Source: Sporobacter sp963675425
Lineage (GTDB): Bacteria; Bacillota; Clostridia; Oscillospirales; Oscillospiraceae
DNA: 64,000 nucleotides
Reading direction: 5' to 3'
Assembly: GCA_963675425.1 (NCBI GenBank)
Contig: OY776214.1
Coordinates: forward strand, 930,001-994,000
The translations under genes were made by a program, and so were the position numbers. Below the pieces are notes generated by a model, which did not search any database, was not told the origin of the DNA, and saw nothing but the letters and a program-made list of their open reading frames with translations. This document shows, piece by piece, positions 31,156 to 40,127 of the stretch. The first letter of the stretch is position 1, and the number at the start of each line of letters is the position of its first letter.

Positions 31156-31866
31156 TTAAAGCGGCTTTTTCTGTATTCTGGCATACCGACGGGGATAAAT
31201 ATCCGGTGTAGCTTCCTTCTTGCCTATTATAACAGCCCGATGTGTTATCCCCTTAAACGGTATCTTATAATCAACGCACTGATCGATTTTTGCACCTAAC
31301 GTTTCAACTGCTTCTGCTGCTTCCGCGATTTCAGAATCAGAATCTACGCCCTTCATTGCAATAAACTGACCGCCTGGCCTGACAAACGGAAGGCACAGCT
31401 CACAAAGTATATTGAGTCTTGCTACGGCGCGTGATAGCGCAACGTCGTAAGTACCCCGTTGTTCCGGCAGATGAGCGGCTTCCTCAGCACGGGCGTGCTG
31501 ACATATTACATCCTTCATTTCAAGTTTATCGCATACTTCATTGAGAAAGCCAATGCGTTTTTGCTGCGCATCCAGAAGTGTCAATGAAAGGCTGGGTTCC
31601 ATAAGTTTAAGCGGTAATCCTGGAAAACCAGCTCCGCTGCCGATGTCAATAACTCTTTTTTTACGAAAATCCATCATGTTTAATAGCGCAATACTGTCTA
31701 GAAAATGCATCGCTGCGGTTTCATCCTCATCTGTTATAGCTGTTAAATTCATGACGCGGTTTTTTTCTTCTAATAATTCATAGTATTTTTGGAAGGCACC
31801 GGCGACCGTTTCTGTTATTTGCAGACCCATCTCAAGCGCGCCTGTTATCAGTATCTCATTCATCAT
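31156..31866 (-). CDS. rsmG: 16S rRNA m7G527 methyltransferase RsmG
   Basis: The 236-residue SAM methyltransferase has VIDIGSGAGFPGLPLKLM (motif I), LLDAQQKRIGFLNEV and the ALSRAVARLNILCELC catalytic-region motif. It modifies G527 of 16S. ATG 31866, with GGGAG about 11 bases upstream, is chosen; an in-frame ATG at 31899 would add 11 residues without a ribosome site. In many Bacillota rsmG follows mnmG near the origin and precedes parA; here mnmE/mnmG are absent and serS comes first. Confidence 0.93.
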   Translation of the reverse strand: MMNEILITGALEMGLQITETVAGAFQKYYELLEEKNRVMNLTAITDEDETAAMHFLDSIALLNMMDFRKKRVIDIGSGAGFPGLPLKLMEPSLSLTLLDAQQKRIGFLNEVCDKLEMKDVICQHARAEEAAHLPEQRGTYDVALSRAVARLNILCELCLPFVRPGGQFIAMKGVDSDSEIAEAAEAVETLGAKIDQCVDYKIPFKGITHRAVIIGKKEATPDIYPRRYARIQKKPL

Positions 31867-31912
31867 GATTCTGCTTCTCCCGAATGCCTTGATAGCCACT
31901 AATATCTATATT

Positions 31913-33205
31913 CTAGCTCTCATTTCTGATGACCTCTAGTCCGCCTAAATATTTCCGAAGGACCTCGGGAATGATGACACTGCCGTCTTTCTGTTGATTC
32001 TGTTCCACCAGCGCAGGCAATATTCTGCTTGTTGCAAGTCCGGATCCGTTCAGTGTATGGACATATTCCGGTTTTCCTGTGGCTTCTCGACGGAATCGCA
32101 TTGCGCCTCGCCGCGCTTGATAGTCCCGCGCGTTTGAAACAGACGAGACCTCCTTGTAGCCATCCATTGACGGAATCTGAATTTCGATATCGTATGTTCT
32201 TGCCATTGAGGCCGAGCAATCTCCAGCGGCAAGCTTTACAGTCCTGAAATGAAAGCCAAGACCCTTTACGAGCGCTTCCGCTTTTCCAACCAACTCTTCA
32301 AACGCTTCGTCGGACCATTCCGGCTTTGTATACTGTACCATCTCAACCTTATTAAACTGGTGGCCGCGTACCATTCCGCGTTCATCACTTCTATAAGAAC
32401 CCGCTTCACGCCGGAAACAGGGCGTATATGATATATATTTTTTTGGCAGGTCCTGCTCTGTCAATATCTCATCGCGATGCAATGATACAAGCGCCGTTTC
32501 CGCCGTCGGCAACATAAAACGCCGGCGTTCGCTTTCAGCGGTTTCCAGCCAGTAGACATCGTCTTCAAACTTTGGAAACTGTCCGGCCGTCAGGCCGCAT
32601 TCATACGTGAGCATGTGCGGAACGAGTACAAGCTCGTACCCATCTCCAAGGTGCGTATCTATAAAATAATTTAGAAGTGCCCATTCCAGACGCGCTCCCA
32701 CACCGCGATAAATCCAAAAACCACTTCCGGACAGCTTCGTACCGCGTGGGTAGTCAATGAGGCCTAAATTTGTGCATAGGTCGACATGATTTTTCGGCTC
32801 GAAATCAAAAGAGTGCATTTCGCCGAAGTAACGTATTGGCTCATTGTTTTCCTTCCCGCCCGGGGCAAGGTCCTCGTCCGGCAGATTTGGCAGGCTAAGC
32901 AGCAGCGTATTATAGCTGTCCTCAATTTCTTTTAACTGCGCGTCGGCATTTTTTATGTTTTCCTTCAGCGTATTCATTTCAGATATAAGAGCAGCCGTAT
33001 CTTCACCCTGCTTTTTCAGCTGCGGAATCTGCTTGGAAAGCTTATTTTGCTCAGCTTTACAGGACTCTGATGACGCGATCAACTCGCGCCGAGAAACATC
33101 CAGTGCCAGTATTTTGTCAATCGTCTCCGAGCATTCCATTTGCTTTGCCAGCAGCCTTTTTTTTACCTCTCCCGGTTGTTCCCGAATCAATCTAATGTCA
33201 ATCAT
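31913..33205 (-). CDS. serS: Seryl-tRNA synthetase
   Basis: The 430-residue class II enzyme has an N-terminal coiled-coil arm (about 30-100) for the tRNA-Ser long variable arm, motif 2 (TPCFRREAGSYRSDERGMVRGHQF) and motif 3 (TLNGSGLATSRILPALVEQ). Length is normal. The ATG overlaps the end of the upstream coiled-coil gene by eight bases, suggesting coupling. No T-box leader was seen directly upstream because that gene abuts. Confidence 0.96.
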   Translation of the reverse strand: MIDIRLIREQPGEVKKRLLAKQMECSETIDKILALDVSRRELIASSESCKAEQNKLSKQIPQLKKQGEDTAALISEMNTLKENIKNADAQLKEIEDSYNTLLLSLPNLPDEDLAPGGKENNEPIRYFGEMHSFDFEPKNHVDLCTNLGLIDYPRGTKLSGSGFWIYRGVGARLEWALLNYFIDTHLGDGYELVLVPHMLTYECGLTAGQFPKFEDDVYWLETAESERRRFMLPTAETALVSLHRDEILTEQDLPKKYISYTPCFRREAGSYRSDERGMVRGHQFNKVEMVQYTKPEWSDEAFEELVGKAEALVKGLGFHFRTVKLAAGDCSASMARTYDIEIQIPSMDGYKEVSSVSNARDYQARRGAMRFRREATGKPEYVHTLNGSGLATSRILPALVEQNQQKDGSVIIPEVLRKYLGGLEVIRNES

Positions 33206-33650
33206 TACTATCCACCTTGATATCGTTGTTTTCTATAAGCTCGTTATATTGTTTCAACAGCGCATTATATTTTTCCTGGTCGCTATTAATAACATCTTGA
33301 ACGTCTGCCTGCCAGTTCTTCCGCGTTTGTTTCAACTCACTATTCATACTATTTATCTTTTGTTCCAGCTCGTCCAGTTTTGCTTTATACGCATCATTTT
33401 CTTCCTGTAACAGCATATTTTCTGCATTCAGTTCATCTATATTCTGCTGTGCTGTCACATTTTTCTCGTGAAGCGTATGTATTTGTGTATTATTTCGACT
33501 GCTATTCAGATACGACAGAACAATGAAAAATATCACAACTATAAACAGTGTCGCAACATATATAAAAACAGCTTTTCGCGACGATGCTTTTTGTTCCGTC
33601 TTGCTATCGGTTTTTTCGCTCACCGGTAGCCCTTCTGCTCTTCTGTTCAT
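33198..33650 (-). CDS. Single-pass membrane coiled-coil protein, unknown
   Basis: Not recognised. The 150-residue product has a polar cytoplasmic N-terminus (about 1-25), one transmembrane segment (about 27-46, VFIYVATLFIVVIFFIVLSY) and an extracytoplasmic coiled coil (about 55-135) rich in Leu, Glu, Gln and Asn. The topology is like FtsL/DivIC-type or EzrA-like small division proteins, but no signature supports such a call. It lies 76 bases after parB and overlaps serS by eight bases, so it is probably co-transcribed with both. Confidence 0.75.
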   Translation of the reverse strand: MNRRAEGLPVSEKTDSKTEQKASSRKAVFIYVATLFIVVIFFIVLSYLNSSRNNTQIHTLHEKNVTAQQNIDELNAENMLLQEENDAYKAKLDELEQKINSMNSELKQTRKNWQADVQDVINSDQEKYNALLKQYNELIENNDIKVDSND

Positions 33651-33725
33651 TCAGCCAGACTCCTTATGGCGGTATGTCTATCTTATTTTACGGCAATATA
33701 TTCTCAACAGTTTTACTTTCTTTTT

Positions 33726-34595
33726 TTACTGATTTCCGTTTACACTGTTTAGCGTTTCATACAACCTCTCAAAATCGTCTCTGTCATAGTATTCAATTTC
33801 AATACGGCCTTTTTGCTTTCCTTCAATAATCCGGACGCGGCGGCCAAGTGATTTTGTCAGTCGTGTCTCTAACTCTTCGATATAATCAACGATAATACCA
33901 TTCGCCGGGATTTTATTTTTCTCCAGCGTTTCTCTTTTCATCTTTTTTATCAGCTTTTCCGCATCACGAACTGTAAGCCCGCGTTCAGTAATAGATGCGG
34001 CTGCTGTTAACATTTGCTCTTCGTTTTCTAATGCGAGTAGTGTCCTTGCAGACCCAACGGACAACTCGCCTTCTTCAAGCTTATTTAGGAGCGGCGCCGG
34101 TAAAGATAGCAGCCTGAGTGCGTTTGCCACAACAGGCCTTGACTTACTTACTCGTTGTGCAACCTCTTCCTGTGTCATACCGTAATCGTTTATCAGCACT
34201 TTATACCCTTTTGCTTCTTCAACAGGATTTAAATCCTCACGCTGCAAGTTTTCAACCATTGCCATTTCGGTTGCTTTCTTATCGTCCGCCTCTACAATCC
34301 TTACCGGAACTTCTTTAAGTCCGGCCAACCGGCTTGCTCTCCACCGGCGTTCTCCTGCGATGATCTGATAATATCCGCTGCCTATACTGCGTACGGTTAA
34401 TGGCTGAAGCACGCCATGCTCACGGATCGATTCGGATAACTCTTCAAGTCCTTCTTCCAAAAACACAGTTCTTGGCTGATCTTGCCGTGGCTCAATTTTT
34501 GTTATTGATAAATACACAAAATCATTTTTTTCCGTTTCGAGTGCCGCGTCTCCGAACAACGCGCCCAGACCCGTTCCAAGGCCTCTTTCCGCCAT
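33726..34595 (-). CDS. parB: Chromosome partitioning protein ParB (Spo0J)
   Basis: The 289-residue protein has the N-terminal CTPase/ParB domain with GERRWRASRLAGL (ENLQREDLNPVEEA follows), a helix-turn-helix (MTQEEVAQRVSKSRPVVANALRLLSLP) that reads parS, and a C-terminal dimerisation domain. It starts MAERGLGTGLGALF, the ParA-stimulating N-terminal peptide. Two consensus parS sites lie within 3 kb. ParA is directly upstream (33-base gap). Confidence 0.96.
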   Translation of the reverse strand: MAERGLGTGLGALFGDAALETEKNDFVYLSITKIEPRQDQPRTVFLEEGLEELSESIREHGVLQPLTVRSIGSGYYQIIAGERRWRASRLAGLKEVPVRIVEADDKKATEMAMVENLQREDLNPVEEAKGYKVLINDYGMTQEEVAQRVSKSRPVVANALRLLSLPAPLLNKLEEGELSVGSARTLLALENEEQMLTAAASITERGLTVRDAEKLIKKMKRETLEKNKIPANGIIVDYIEELETRLTKSLGRRVRIIEGKQKGRIEIEYYDRDDFERLYETLNSVNGNQ

Positions 34596-34628
34596 GCTAT
34601 TCGCTCCTTATCTCCGTATAACGATATT

Positions 34629-35390
34629 TTACCGTTTATTTCGACGTATGAATTCCTTTGCGAGTTCCTTGTACGTCAGAGCGCCACGTGATGTCTGATC
34701 ATAGATGATAACCGGCATACCATGGCTGGGCGCCTCCGATATTCTTACATTTCTGGGTATGACAACATTATAGACTTTATTTTTGAAAAACTTTTTTACT
34801 TCGTTTGCCACCTGCATAGAAAAGTTTGTGCGCGTATCAAACATCGTTAAAAGCACGCCCTCTATATCCAGATTCGGGTTGAAAGCCTTTTTTGTCATAC
34901 GTATTGTAGTAATTAGATCTTTAATCCCTTCCAGGGCAAAGTATTCGCACTGTACGGGGATCATAACCGTATCGGCCGCACATAGAGCGTTAAGCGTCAG
35001 CATTTCAAGTGAAGGAGGACAATCTATAAATATGTAATCGTATTTCTTTTTTATTCCCGCCAGTGCCTGCTGTAGCACAAATTCTCTTTGTTTTGTATTA
35101 ACAAGCTCGACGCCGGCTCCAGATAAAATGGCATTTGACGGGAGTACATCACCAAATTTTGTTGCTCTTATAGCCATCTCGGCTTGTACCCCGTCTACCA
35201 TTACATTATATAAATTTGGTGATGCCGTTGTTTTATCGACACCCATTCCTGACGTGCCGTTGCCCTGTGGGTCTATATCGCATAATAAAACCTTTGCGCC
35301 CGCGTCGTTAAGCGCGCAGCAAAGGTTTACACATGTTGTTGTTTTCCCCACTCCGCCTTTTTGGTTGGCAACAGCAATTATTTTACCCAT
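34629..35390 (-). CDS. parA: Chromosome partitioning ATPase ParA (Soj)
   Basis: The 253-residue deviant-Walker ATPase has KGGVGKTTTCVNL (residues 10-22), DIDPQGNGTSGMG, and DYIFIDCPPSLEMLTLNAL. In spore-formers Soj also regulates DnaA. RBS GGAGGTGAAAT precedes ATG 35390. It sits between a parS site (35462-35477) and parB. Confidence 0.97.
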   Translation of the reverse strand: MGKIIAVANQKGGVGKTTTCVNLCCALNDAGAKVLLCDIDPQGNGTSGMGVDKTTASPNLYNVMVDGVQAEMAIRATKFGDVLPSNAILSGAGVELVNTKQREFVLQQALAGIKKKYDYIFIDCPPSLEMLTLNALCAADTVMIPVQCEYFALEGIKDLITTIRMTKKAFNPNLDIEGVLLTMFDTRTNFSMQVANEVKKFFKNKVYNVVIPRNVRISEAPSHGMPVIIYDQTSRGALTYKELAKEFIRRNKR

Positions 35391-35461
35391 ATTTCACCTC
35401 CGCAGGCTTATGATGTCTCATTATAGCACAACGGGAGGTCTTTTCAAGAGCATTCACAAAA

Positions 35462-35477
35462 AGTTTCACGTGAAACA
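35462..35477. other. parS: parS centromere site 2
   Basis: AGTTTCACGTGAAACA matches the 16-base parS consensus at 15 positions. It sits in the 132-base gap between gpr and parA. Confidence 0.92.
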
Positions 35478-35522
35478 TTTTATTGTATTACCGTACTGCC
35501 GTACTAAATTTTTTGTTGCAAA

Positions 35523-36428
35523 TCAGCTTAAAAACATATTAATATCGTCTAGAGTCAGATCCTTATGCAGCGCCATATTTATACCGTACCCGACAAGCTT
35601 TGATATATCTGCAACATTTGCGTCTATTTCCCGTGGCGTCACGATCATCCCTCCAGCGTATTTTGACAGATCTTCCGGATTTATATCCTTGGCGCCAGCC
35701 TGCTCCGCCAGATCAGCTGTCAGTGTTCCAGCATCAACAACTGTCGGTACGCCTATAGCTGTTACCGGTACTCCCAGTGTTTCTTGATTAATAGCCGCCC
35801 GTTTGTTTCCAACACCGGAGCCCGGTACGATTCCGGTGTCTGCCAGCTGTACCGTACGGCAGACGCGCGCCAGTTTTCTGGATGCCAATGCATCTACAAC
35901 AATAACACGATCCGGCCTCAGCTTTTGAGTCACAGCTTTTATAAATTCAGCCGTCTCAATGCCTGTGGTTCCAAGCACACCTGATATAAGAACCGATACA
36001 CGCCGCATCTGTCCGAATTCTTCTGGCATCTTTTCAACAAGATGCCGTGTCACCATGGTATGCTTGGCAGTTATCGGACCAATAGCATCCGGTGTTATTG
36101 CTTCATTTCCGAGTCCGACTACAAGGATGCTTTCACTGTCATTGATTTTAAGCATTTCTTTTATTTGCTTTCCTATTGTCTGTGCGCCCAATGTAAAGGC
36201 GTTATCCTCCCGGCGTATCAGCTTGTCGATTTCTACAGTCACATAGGTGCCGACTGGTTTGCCGAGTGCTTTCGAACCATCCTCGTCCAAAATTTCTACG
36301 GTTGTTATAGCATACCCGTTTTCGTCTGTCTCTCTTGATTTTACACCCTTTAGTTCTGTTGTTTTTTCAGCGCTTTCCTTCCATATCTCTTTTGCTTCAA
36401 CAGCCAGATCAGTTCTTACTGTCCACAT
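35523..36428 (-). CDS. gpr: Spore germination protease GPR
   Basis: GPR degrades small acid-soluble spore proteins at germination, freeing DNA and amino acids. The 301-residue product begins MWTVRTDLAVEAKE, the autoprocessing propeptide motif that resembles the SASP cleavage site. It has the conserved VVGLGNEAITPDAIGP and VVDALASRKLARVCRTVQLADTGIVPGSGVGNKR segments with the aspartates implicated in catalysis. Its presence shows that the organism is, or descends from, a spore-former. AGGAGGT lies before the ATG. A sigma-G promoter was looked for and not found with confidence. Confidence 0.94.
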   Translation of the reverse strand: MWTVRTDLAVEAKEIWKESAEKTTELKGVKSRETDENGYAITTVEILDEDGSKALGKPVGTYVTVEIDKLIRREDNAFTLGAQTIGKQIKEMLKINDSESILVVGLGNEAITPDAIGPITAKHTMVTRHLVEKMPEEFGQMRRVSVLISGVLGTTGIETAEFIKAVTQKLRPDRVIVVDALASRKLARVCRTVQLADTGIVPGSGVGNKRAAINQETLGVPVTAIGVPTVVDAGTLTADLAEQAGAKDINPEDLSKYAGGMIVTPREIDANVADISKLVGYGINMALHKDLTLDDINMFLS

Positions 36429-36606
36429 TTTTTTTACCTCCTGCTTGTCTTACGCACCTCTGCTGATTTTTATTTGGAATCAGATATTTTAAGCTTTCTA
36501 TTTGCGACTTCTGCATACTTCAGGTTTAATTATTCTTTTACAATTCTGCCTTTGCTATTCTTTTGATTTTTATACTTGATTATTGTTTTCTTTTGTGTTA
36601 AAATGA

Positions 36607-36632
36607 CGGTCCGTGATATAATACGAGCCGTA
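36607..36632 (+). promoter_or_regulatory. Putative promoter of rpsT
   Basis: TATAAT near 36616-36621 lies about 18 bases after TTGTGT, about 35 bases before the start codon. It is at the strand-switch region between gpr (minus) and rpsT (plus). Boundaries are approximate. Confidence 0.5.
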
Positions 36633-36657
36633 ACATTATGGGAGGAGGTGGCCAAGT

Positions 36658-36924
36658 ATGCCCAATATCAAATCCGCCGAAAAAAGAGTAGCCATATCGA
36701 AAGTCCGGTATGCTAAAAATAAGGCGATCCGTTCAGAAATGAAAACTAATATCAAGCGTTTTGACGCAGCCGTTTCGGAGGGCAATCGTGAAGCAGCCGA
36801 AAACGCCTATAAAGTTGCTGTTAAGACGGTCGATCATGCATCTTCAAAGGGCTTGATCCATAAAAACAACGCAGCGCATAAAAAAAGCTCGCTGACGGTT
36901 AAGCTCAACAGCCTCGCTCAGTAA
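36658..36924 (+). CDS. rpsT: 30S ribosomal protein S20
   Basis: The 88-residue protein (MPNIKSAEKRVAISKVRYAK...) is Lys/Arg/Ala-rich and matches bS20 over its whole length, including the C-terminal SRLTVKLNSLAQ-like end (here SSLTVKLNSLAQ). GGAGGAGG precedes the ATG. It stands alone between the gpr strand switch and dnaA. rpsT often lies next to gpr in Clostridia and is divergent from it here. Confidence 0.96.
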   Translation: MPNIKSAEKRVAISKVRYAKNKAIRSEMKTNIKRFDAAVSEGNREAAENAYKVAVKTVDHASSKGLIHKNNAAHKKSSLTVKLNSLAQ

Positions 36925-36948
36925 TTTGATTTAATATTTGCTATTTTT

Positions 36949-36979
36949 GAAGACAGGGTTATTTACCCTGTCTTCTTAT
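36949..36979 (+). terminator. Terminator of rpsT
   Basis: GAAGACAGGG pairs perfectly with CCCTGTCTTC around TTATTTA and runs into TTATTTTTT. Confidence 0.92.
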
Positions 36980-37023
36980 TTTTTCGCATATATCTTTTTA
37001 TATAGGTATAAACGATGAATACC

Positions 37024-37052
37024 TTGCTTTTGTCTTTACATTTTGATAAAAT
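37024..37052 (+). promoter_or_regulatory. Putative promoter of dnaA
   Basis: TTGCTT (37024-37029), a 17-base spacer and TAAAAT (37047-37052), about 105 bases before dnaA in very AT-rich sequence. No DnaA boxes matching TTATCCACA were found in 36980-37156. Confidence 0.55.
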
Positions 37053-37156
37053 AAAGGAAATGTTTTTTTATTCTTTTTCTTTATTTTTATGTTTCTTTTC
37101 GGTCTTTTCACCGGCCGTTTTTCTTTTTCATGAATCTCCGAAAGGATGTTAAGTTA

Positions 37157-38467
37157 ATGAATTCAGCTACTGACGTCTGGAATAAAGTGCTCAAGATCCT
37201 TGGCAATGAATTGACGTCTACCGCTATATCCACCTGGTTTGACGACTGCCAAGCTGTTGAGATCGGTGATAATAAGCTCGTTTTATATACACCCTCGAAT
37301 TTTAAGAAAGACGTCATTGAGGGCCGCTTTTTAGGTTCTGTTAAAAATGCTTTACGTGAGCTCTTTTCCGGAGATTTTAATGTCATTTTGCTCGGTGAAG
37401 GCGGCCTCGATAAATTTGGTGAAAAAGATTCTGACACTTCTGATACACCGGAAGAAGAATTTACTTTTGAGCGATTCGTTGTCGGCAATTCCAATAAGTT
37501 TGCACATGCAGCTGCTTTAGCTGTGGCCGAAGGTCAGATAAAAAACTTCAATCCTCTTTTTATTTATGGCGAATCCGGTCTTGGTAAAACTCATCTTTTG
37601 CATGCCATCAGTCATGAGGTCTCTAAAAAACATCCGAATTACAATATTGTTTACGTTAAAGGCGATGATTTTACAAACGAACTTATTTTAGCACTTCAGG
37701 TCGGTAAAAATGTTGAGTTTCGTGAAAAATACAGGGGCGCTGACATTTTTCTCATGGACGACATTCAATTTATTGCCGGTAAAATTCAGACACAGGAAGA
37801 GTTTTTCCACACCTTCAACACGCTTTATGAAGCTAATCGTCAAATTGTCTTCACATCGGATCGTCCACCCAATGAAATGATGCGTCTTGAGGACAGGCTC
37901 AAAACACGTTTTGAATCGGGCCTTTTGGCTGATATCCAGCCACCTGACTATGAAACAAGAATGGCAATCATCAAAAACAAGGCCGAACAGCTGGGTCTTT
38001 TTCTACCGGATGACGTTTCTAATTATATTGCCGAAAATATGACCTCAAATGTCCGTCAGATTGAGGGCGCCGTAAAAAAGGTTATGGCTTATAGAGATTT
38101 AATGAACGACAGTATCACTGTTTCGTCCGTTTCCAAAGCTATCAAGGACATGTTCAAGGAAAAAACAGAATATACGCCGTCCTCTGAAATGATTATCGAT
38201 GAAACGGCTAAGTATTATTCTCTCACATCGGAAGATCTGAAGGGTCAGCGTCGGACACGCCATATGGTTTTGGCTCGTCAGATAGCTATGTATCTTATCC
38301 GAAAGCTAACGAATTTGTCTTTAAAGGATATCGGCGATTTGTTTGAAGGTCGCGACCATACCACAGTATTATCTTCTATACGACGAATAGAGGATAATAT
38401 TAAGTCCTCCTCCACGTTTTCTCAAACGATCCGGGACATTACTTCAAATATAAACGCCCGTAATTAG
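37157..38467 (+). CDS. dnaA: Chromosomal replication initiator DnaA
   Basis: The 436-residue AAA+ protein opens oriC. It has the N-terminal helicase-loading domain I, a short acidic linker, NPLFIYGESGLGKTHLLHAI (Walker A), DIFLMDDIQFIAGK (Walker B), sensor LEDRLKTRFESGL, and the domain IV DNA-binding signature LFEGRDHTTVLSSIRRIE. ATG 37157, nine bases after AAAGGATG, is favoured over the in-frame ATG at 37130. It is followed by a DnaA-box cluster. Confidence 0.97.
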   Translation: MNSATDVWNKVLKILGNELTSTAISTWFDDCQAVEIGDNKLVLYTPSNFKKDVIEGRFLGSVKNALRELFSGDFNVILLGEGGLDKFGEKDSDTSDTPEEEFTFERFVVGNSNKFAHAAALAVAEGQIKNFNPLFIYGESGLGKTHLLHAISHEVSKKHPNYNIVYVKGDDFTNELILALQVGKNVEFREKYRGADIFLMDDIQFIAGKIQTQEEFFHTFNTLYEANRQIVFTSDRPPNEMMRLEDRLKTRFESGLLADIQPPDYETRMAIIKNKAEQLGLFLPDDVSNYIAENMTSNVRQIEGAVKKVMAYRDLMNDSITVSSVSKAIKDMFKEKTEYTPSSEMIIDETAKYYSLTSEDLKGQRRTRHMVLARQIAMYLIRKLTNLSLKDIGDLFEGRDHTTVLSSIRRIEDNIKSSSTFSQTIRDITSNINARN

Positions 38468-38650
38468 TTATCCACATTTTGTTTTTAATTCTGTTTATTT
38501 TTGTTGAAAAATAATTTCTCCACATTTCCCGATAAATTTCATCTCAGTAATCCACAATGCCAGCCTGCTAACTTTTCCTTGTATGTCCGATTTTTTTAGG
38601 CTTTTCCACATATTTTCCTACTACTACTTCTATTACTAAAAATAATACTA
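38468..38650 (+). other. oriC: Replication origin (oriC): DnaA boxes and DnaA-trio tract
   Basis: The dnaA-dnaN gap has TTATCCACA (38468-38476, perfect) and three degenerate boxes in the same orientation: TTCTCCACA (38517-38525), TAATCCACA (38549-38557) and TTTTCCACA (38602-38610). Seven bases after the last one, the CTA/CTT/TTA triplets at 38618-38638 form seven consecutive trinucleotides, matching DnaA-trio elements. AT-rich sequence continues to about 38665. This is the layout of a basal unwinding system. The coding strand bias and parS sites agree with an origin here. Confidence 0.88.
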
Positions 38651-38708
38651 TATTCTTTCTTTCTGTCTTTTATGCAGAATATTTTCTGAATGGAAAGGAC
38701 AAACGCTT

Positions 38709-39827
38709 ATGAAATTTTCGGTTGAAAAAAACAGCCTTCAAACAGCCGTTACCACAGCGTCTCGTGCGTCCGCCGTTAAAAGCGCCGTTCCGGCGCTCGA
38801 GGGTCTTCTCATTGAGGCGGCCGCCGATACGGTTAAAATATCGGGTTACGATTTAAAGACCGGTATAACAACAACCCTTCCGGCCGACGTGCAGCAAGAA
38901 GGAAAGATTGTTTTGAGTGCCCGCCTTTTTGGTGACATTATTCGAAAGTTCCCCGACAGCACCGTTGATATAACGGTCGACGATGGTTTGATGACAACGA
39001 TTGACTGCGGTATGAGTGAATTTCAAATTTTAGGGATTTCGTCATCGGATTATCCGGACTTACCGACGGTTGATTACAGCAACTCGATAGCTGTTTCTGA
39101 AAAAAACCTCAAAAACATGATTTCCCAAACAAATTTCGCTGTCAGTGACAACGAGGCACGCCCTATTCACACCGGCGCGCTTTTTGAATCAGAAAATGGT
39201 ATGCTGACAATTGTAGCGGTTGACGGCTATCGACTGGCACTACGTCGCGAGCCCCTCCATGAGCCGGACGGCACGTCACTCAGCTTTGTTGTACCGGGTA
39301 CAGCCCTTAATGAAGTGGAAAAAATCGTGACCGACAGTGAAGAGCCCGTTTCCATTATGCTTGGCTCTAAGCACATCATGTTTGTAATAGGCGGAACCGT
39401 TCTTATTTCCCGCCGTTTGGAGGGAGAATTTTTAAATTATAAAAATTCCATTCCCCAGACAGAAAAGTATGTCATTGAAGCCGACCGAAGAGCCTTCATG
39501 GAAGCGGTTGAGCGTGTGTCTCTAATTATCAGCGATAAACTTAAAAGTCCCGTACGATGTACTTTTTCTGACGGTATTGTCCACTTCTTGTCGGCTACGG
39601 CTCTTGGCCGTGCCAGTGACGAATGCGTCGTTAAAGGTGATGGAGAGGAGCTTGAGATCGGCTTTAACAATCGGTATTTGCTTGAAGCTCTTAAAGCGGC
39701 GCCGTCCGACAGCATACGCATCAAGATAACGTCCGGCATTGCGCCGTGTATTATCCAGCCGGCTGACGGCGGCTCCAGTTTTCTGTATATGGTTTTGCCA
39801 GTGAGGCTTAAAGCCGGTGAAAGCTAA
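38709..39827 (+). CDS. dnaN: DNA polymerase III sliding clamp
   Basis: The 372-residue beta clamp has three repeated folds and ends VLPVRLKAGES, with the usual P-M/V-R C-terminal motif used for peptide binding (VLPVRL). AAAGGAC lies before the ATG. It follows oriC and is overlapped at its 3' end by the possible GTG start of the S4-domain gene. Length is normal. Confidence 0.97.
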   Translation: MKFSVEKNSLQTAVTTASRASAVKSAVPALEGLLIEAAADTVKISGYDLKTGITTTLPADVQQEGKIVLSARLFGDIIRKFPDSTVDITVDDGLMTTIDCGMSEFQILGISSSDYPDLPTVDYSNSIAVSEKNLKNMISQTNFAVSDNEARPIHTGALFESENGMLTIVAVDGYRLALRREPLHEPDGTSLSFVVPGTALNEVEKIVTDSEEPVSIMLGSKHIMFVIGGTVLISRRLEGEFLNYKNSIPQTEKYVIEADRRAFMEAVERVSLIISDKLKSPVRCTFSDGIVHFLSATALGRASDECVVKGDGEELEIGFNNRYLLEALKAAPSDSIRIKITSGIAPCIIQPADGGSSFLYMVLPVRLKAGES

Positions 39828-39858
39828 GCTGAGACGCGTCGTCAAAAAGACGACGGAA

Positions 39859-40104
39859 ATGTCTGAAAATATCAAAATTACAGGTGAATTCATCCGTCTT
39901 GACGCACTTTTGAAATTTTCCGGTATAACGGCAACTGGCGGGGAAGCCAAAGAGCTGATTTTAGACGGCCATGTCACGGTTAATGGGGAAATCTGTACGC
40001 AGCGCGGGAAAAAGATCCGACCGGGCGATACGGTAACGTATTTGAGCAGGCGTTTAATCGTTTCCATAGAAACTGACGTTATCCCTTCTGATAGAAAAAA
40101 TTGA
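39859..40104 (+). CDS. yaaA: S4-domain RNA-binding protein YaaA
   Basis: The S4 fold (FIRLDALLKFSGITATGGEAKELILDGHVTVNGE, then RRGKKIRPGD-like RGKKIRPGDTV) and position between dnaN and recF identify YaaA/RlbA, an RNA-binding protein of uncertain role, possibly in ribosome assembly. Two starts are possible: ATG 39859 (81 residues, closest to the family) or GTG 39817, which overlaps dnaN by 11 bases. Neither has a strong ribosome site. Confidence 0.88.
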   Translation: MSENIKITGEFIRLDALLKFSGITATGGEAKELILDGHVTVNGEICTQRGKKIRPGDTVTYLSRRLIVSIETDVIPSDRKN

Positions 40105-40127
40105 TTTTTTGAAACGAGGCGCACCGG

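Noticed and set aside
36925..37156. A second DnaA-box cluster upstream of dnaA
   Set aside because: The region is AT-rich but contains no good TTATCCACA match, so I do not call a bipartite origin.
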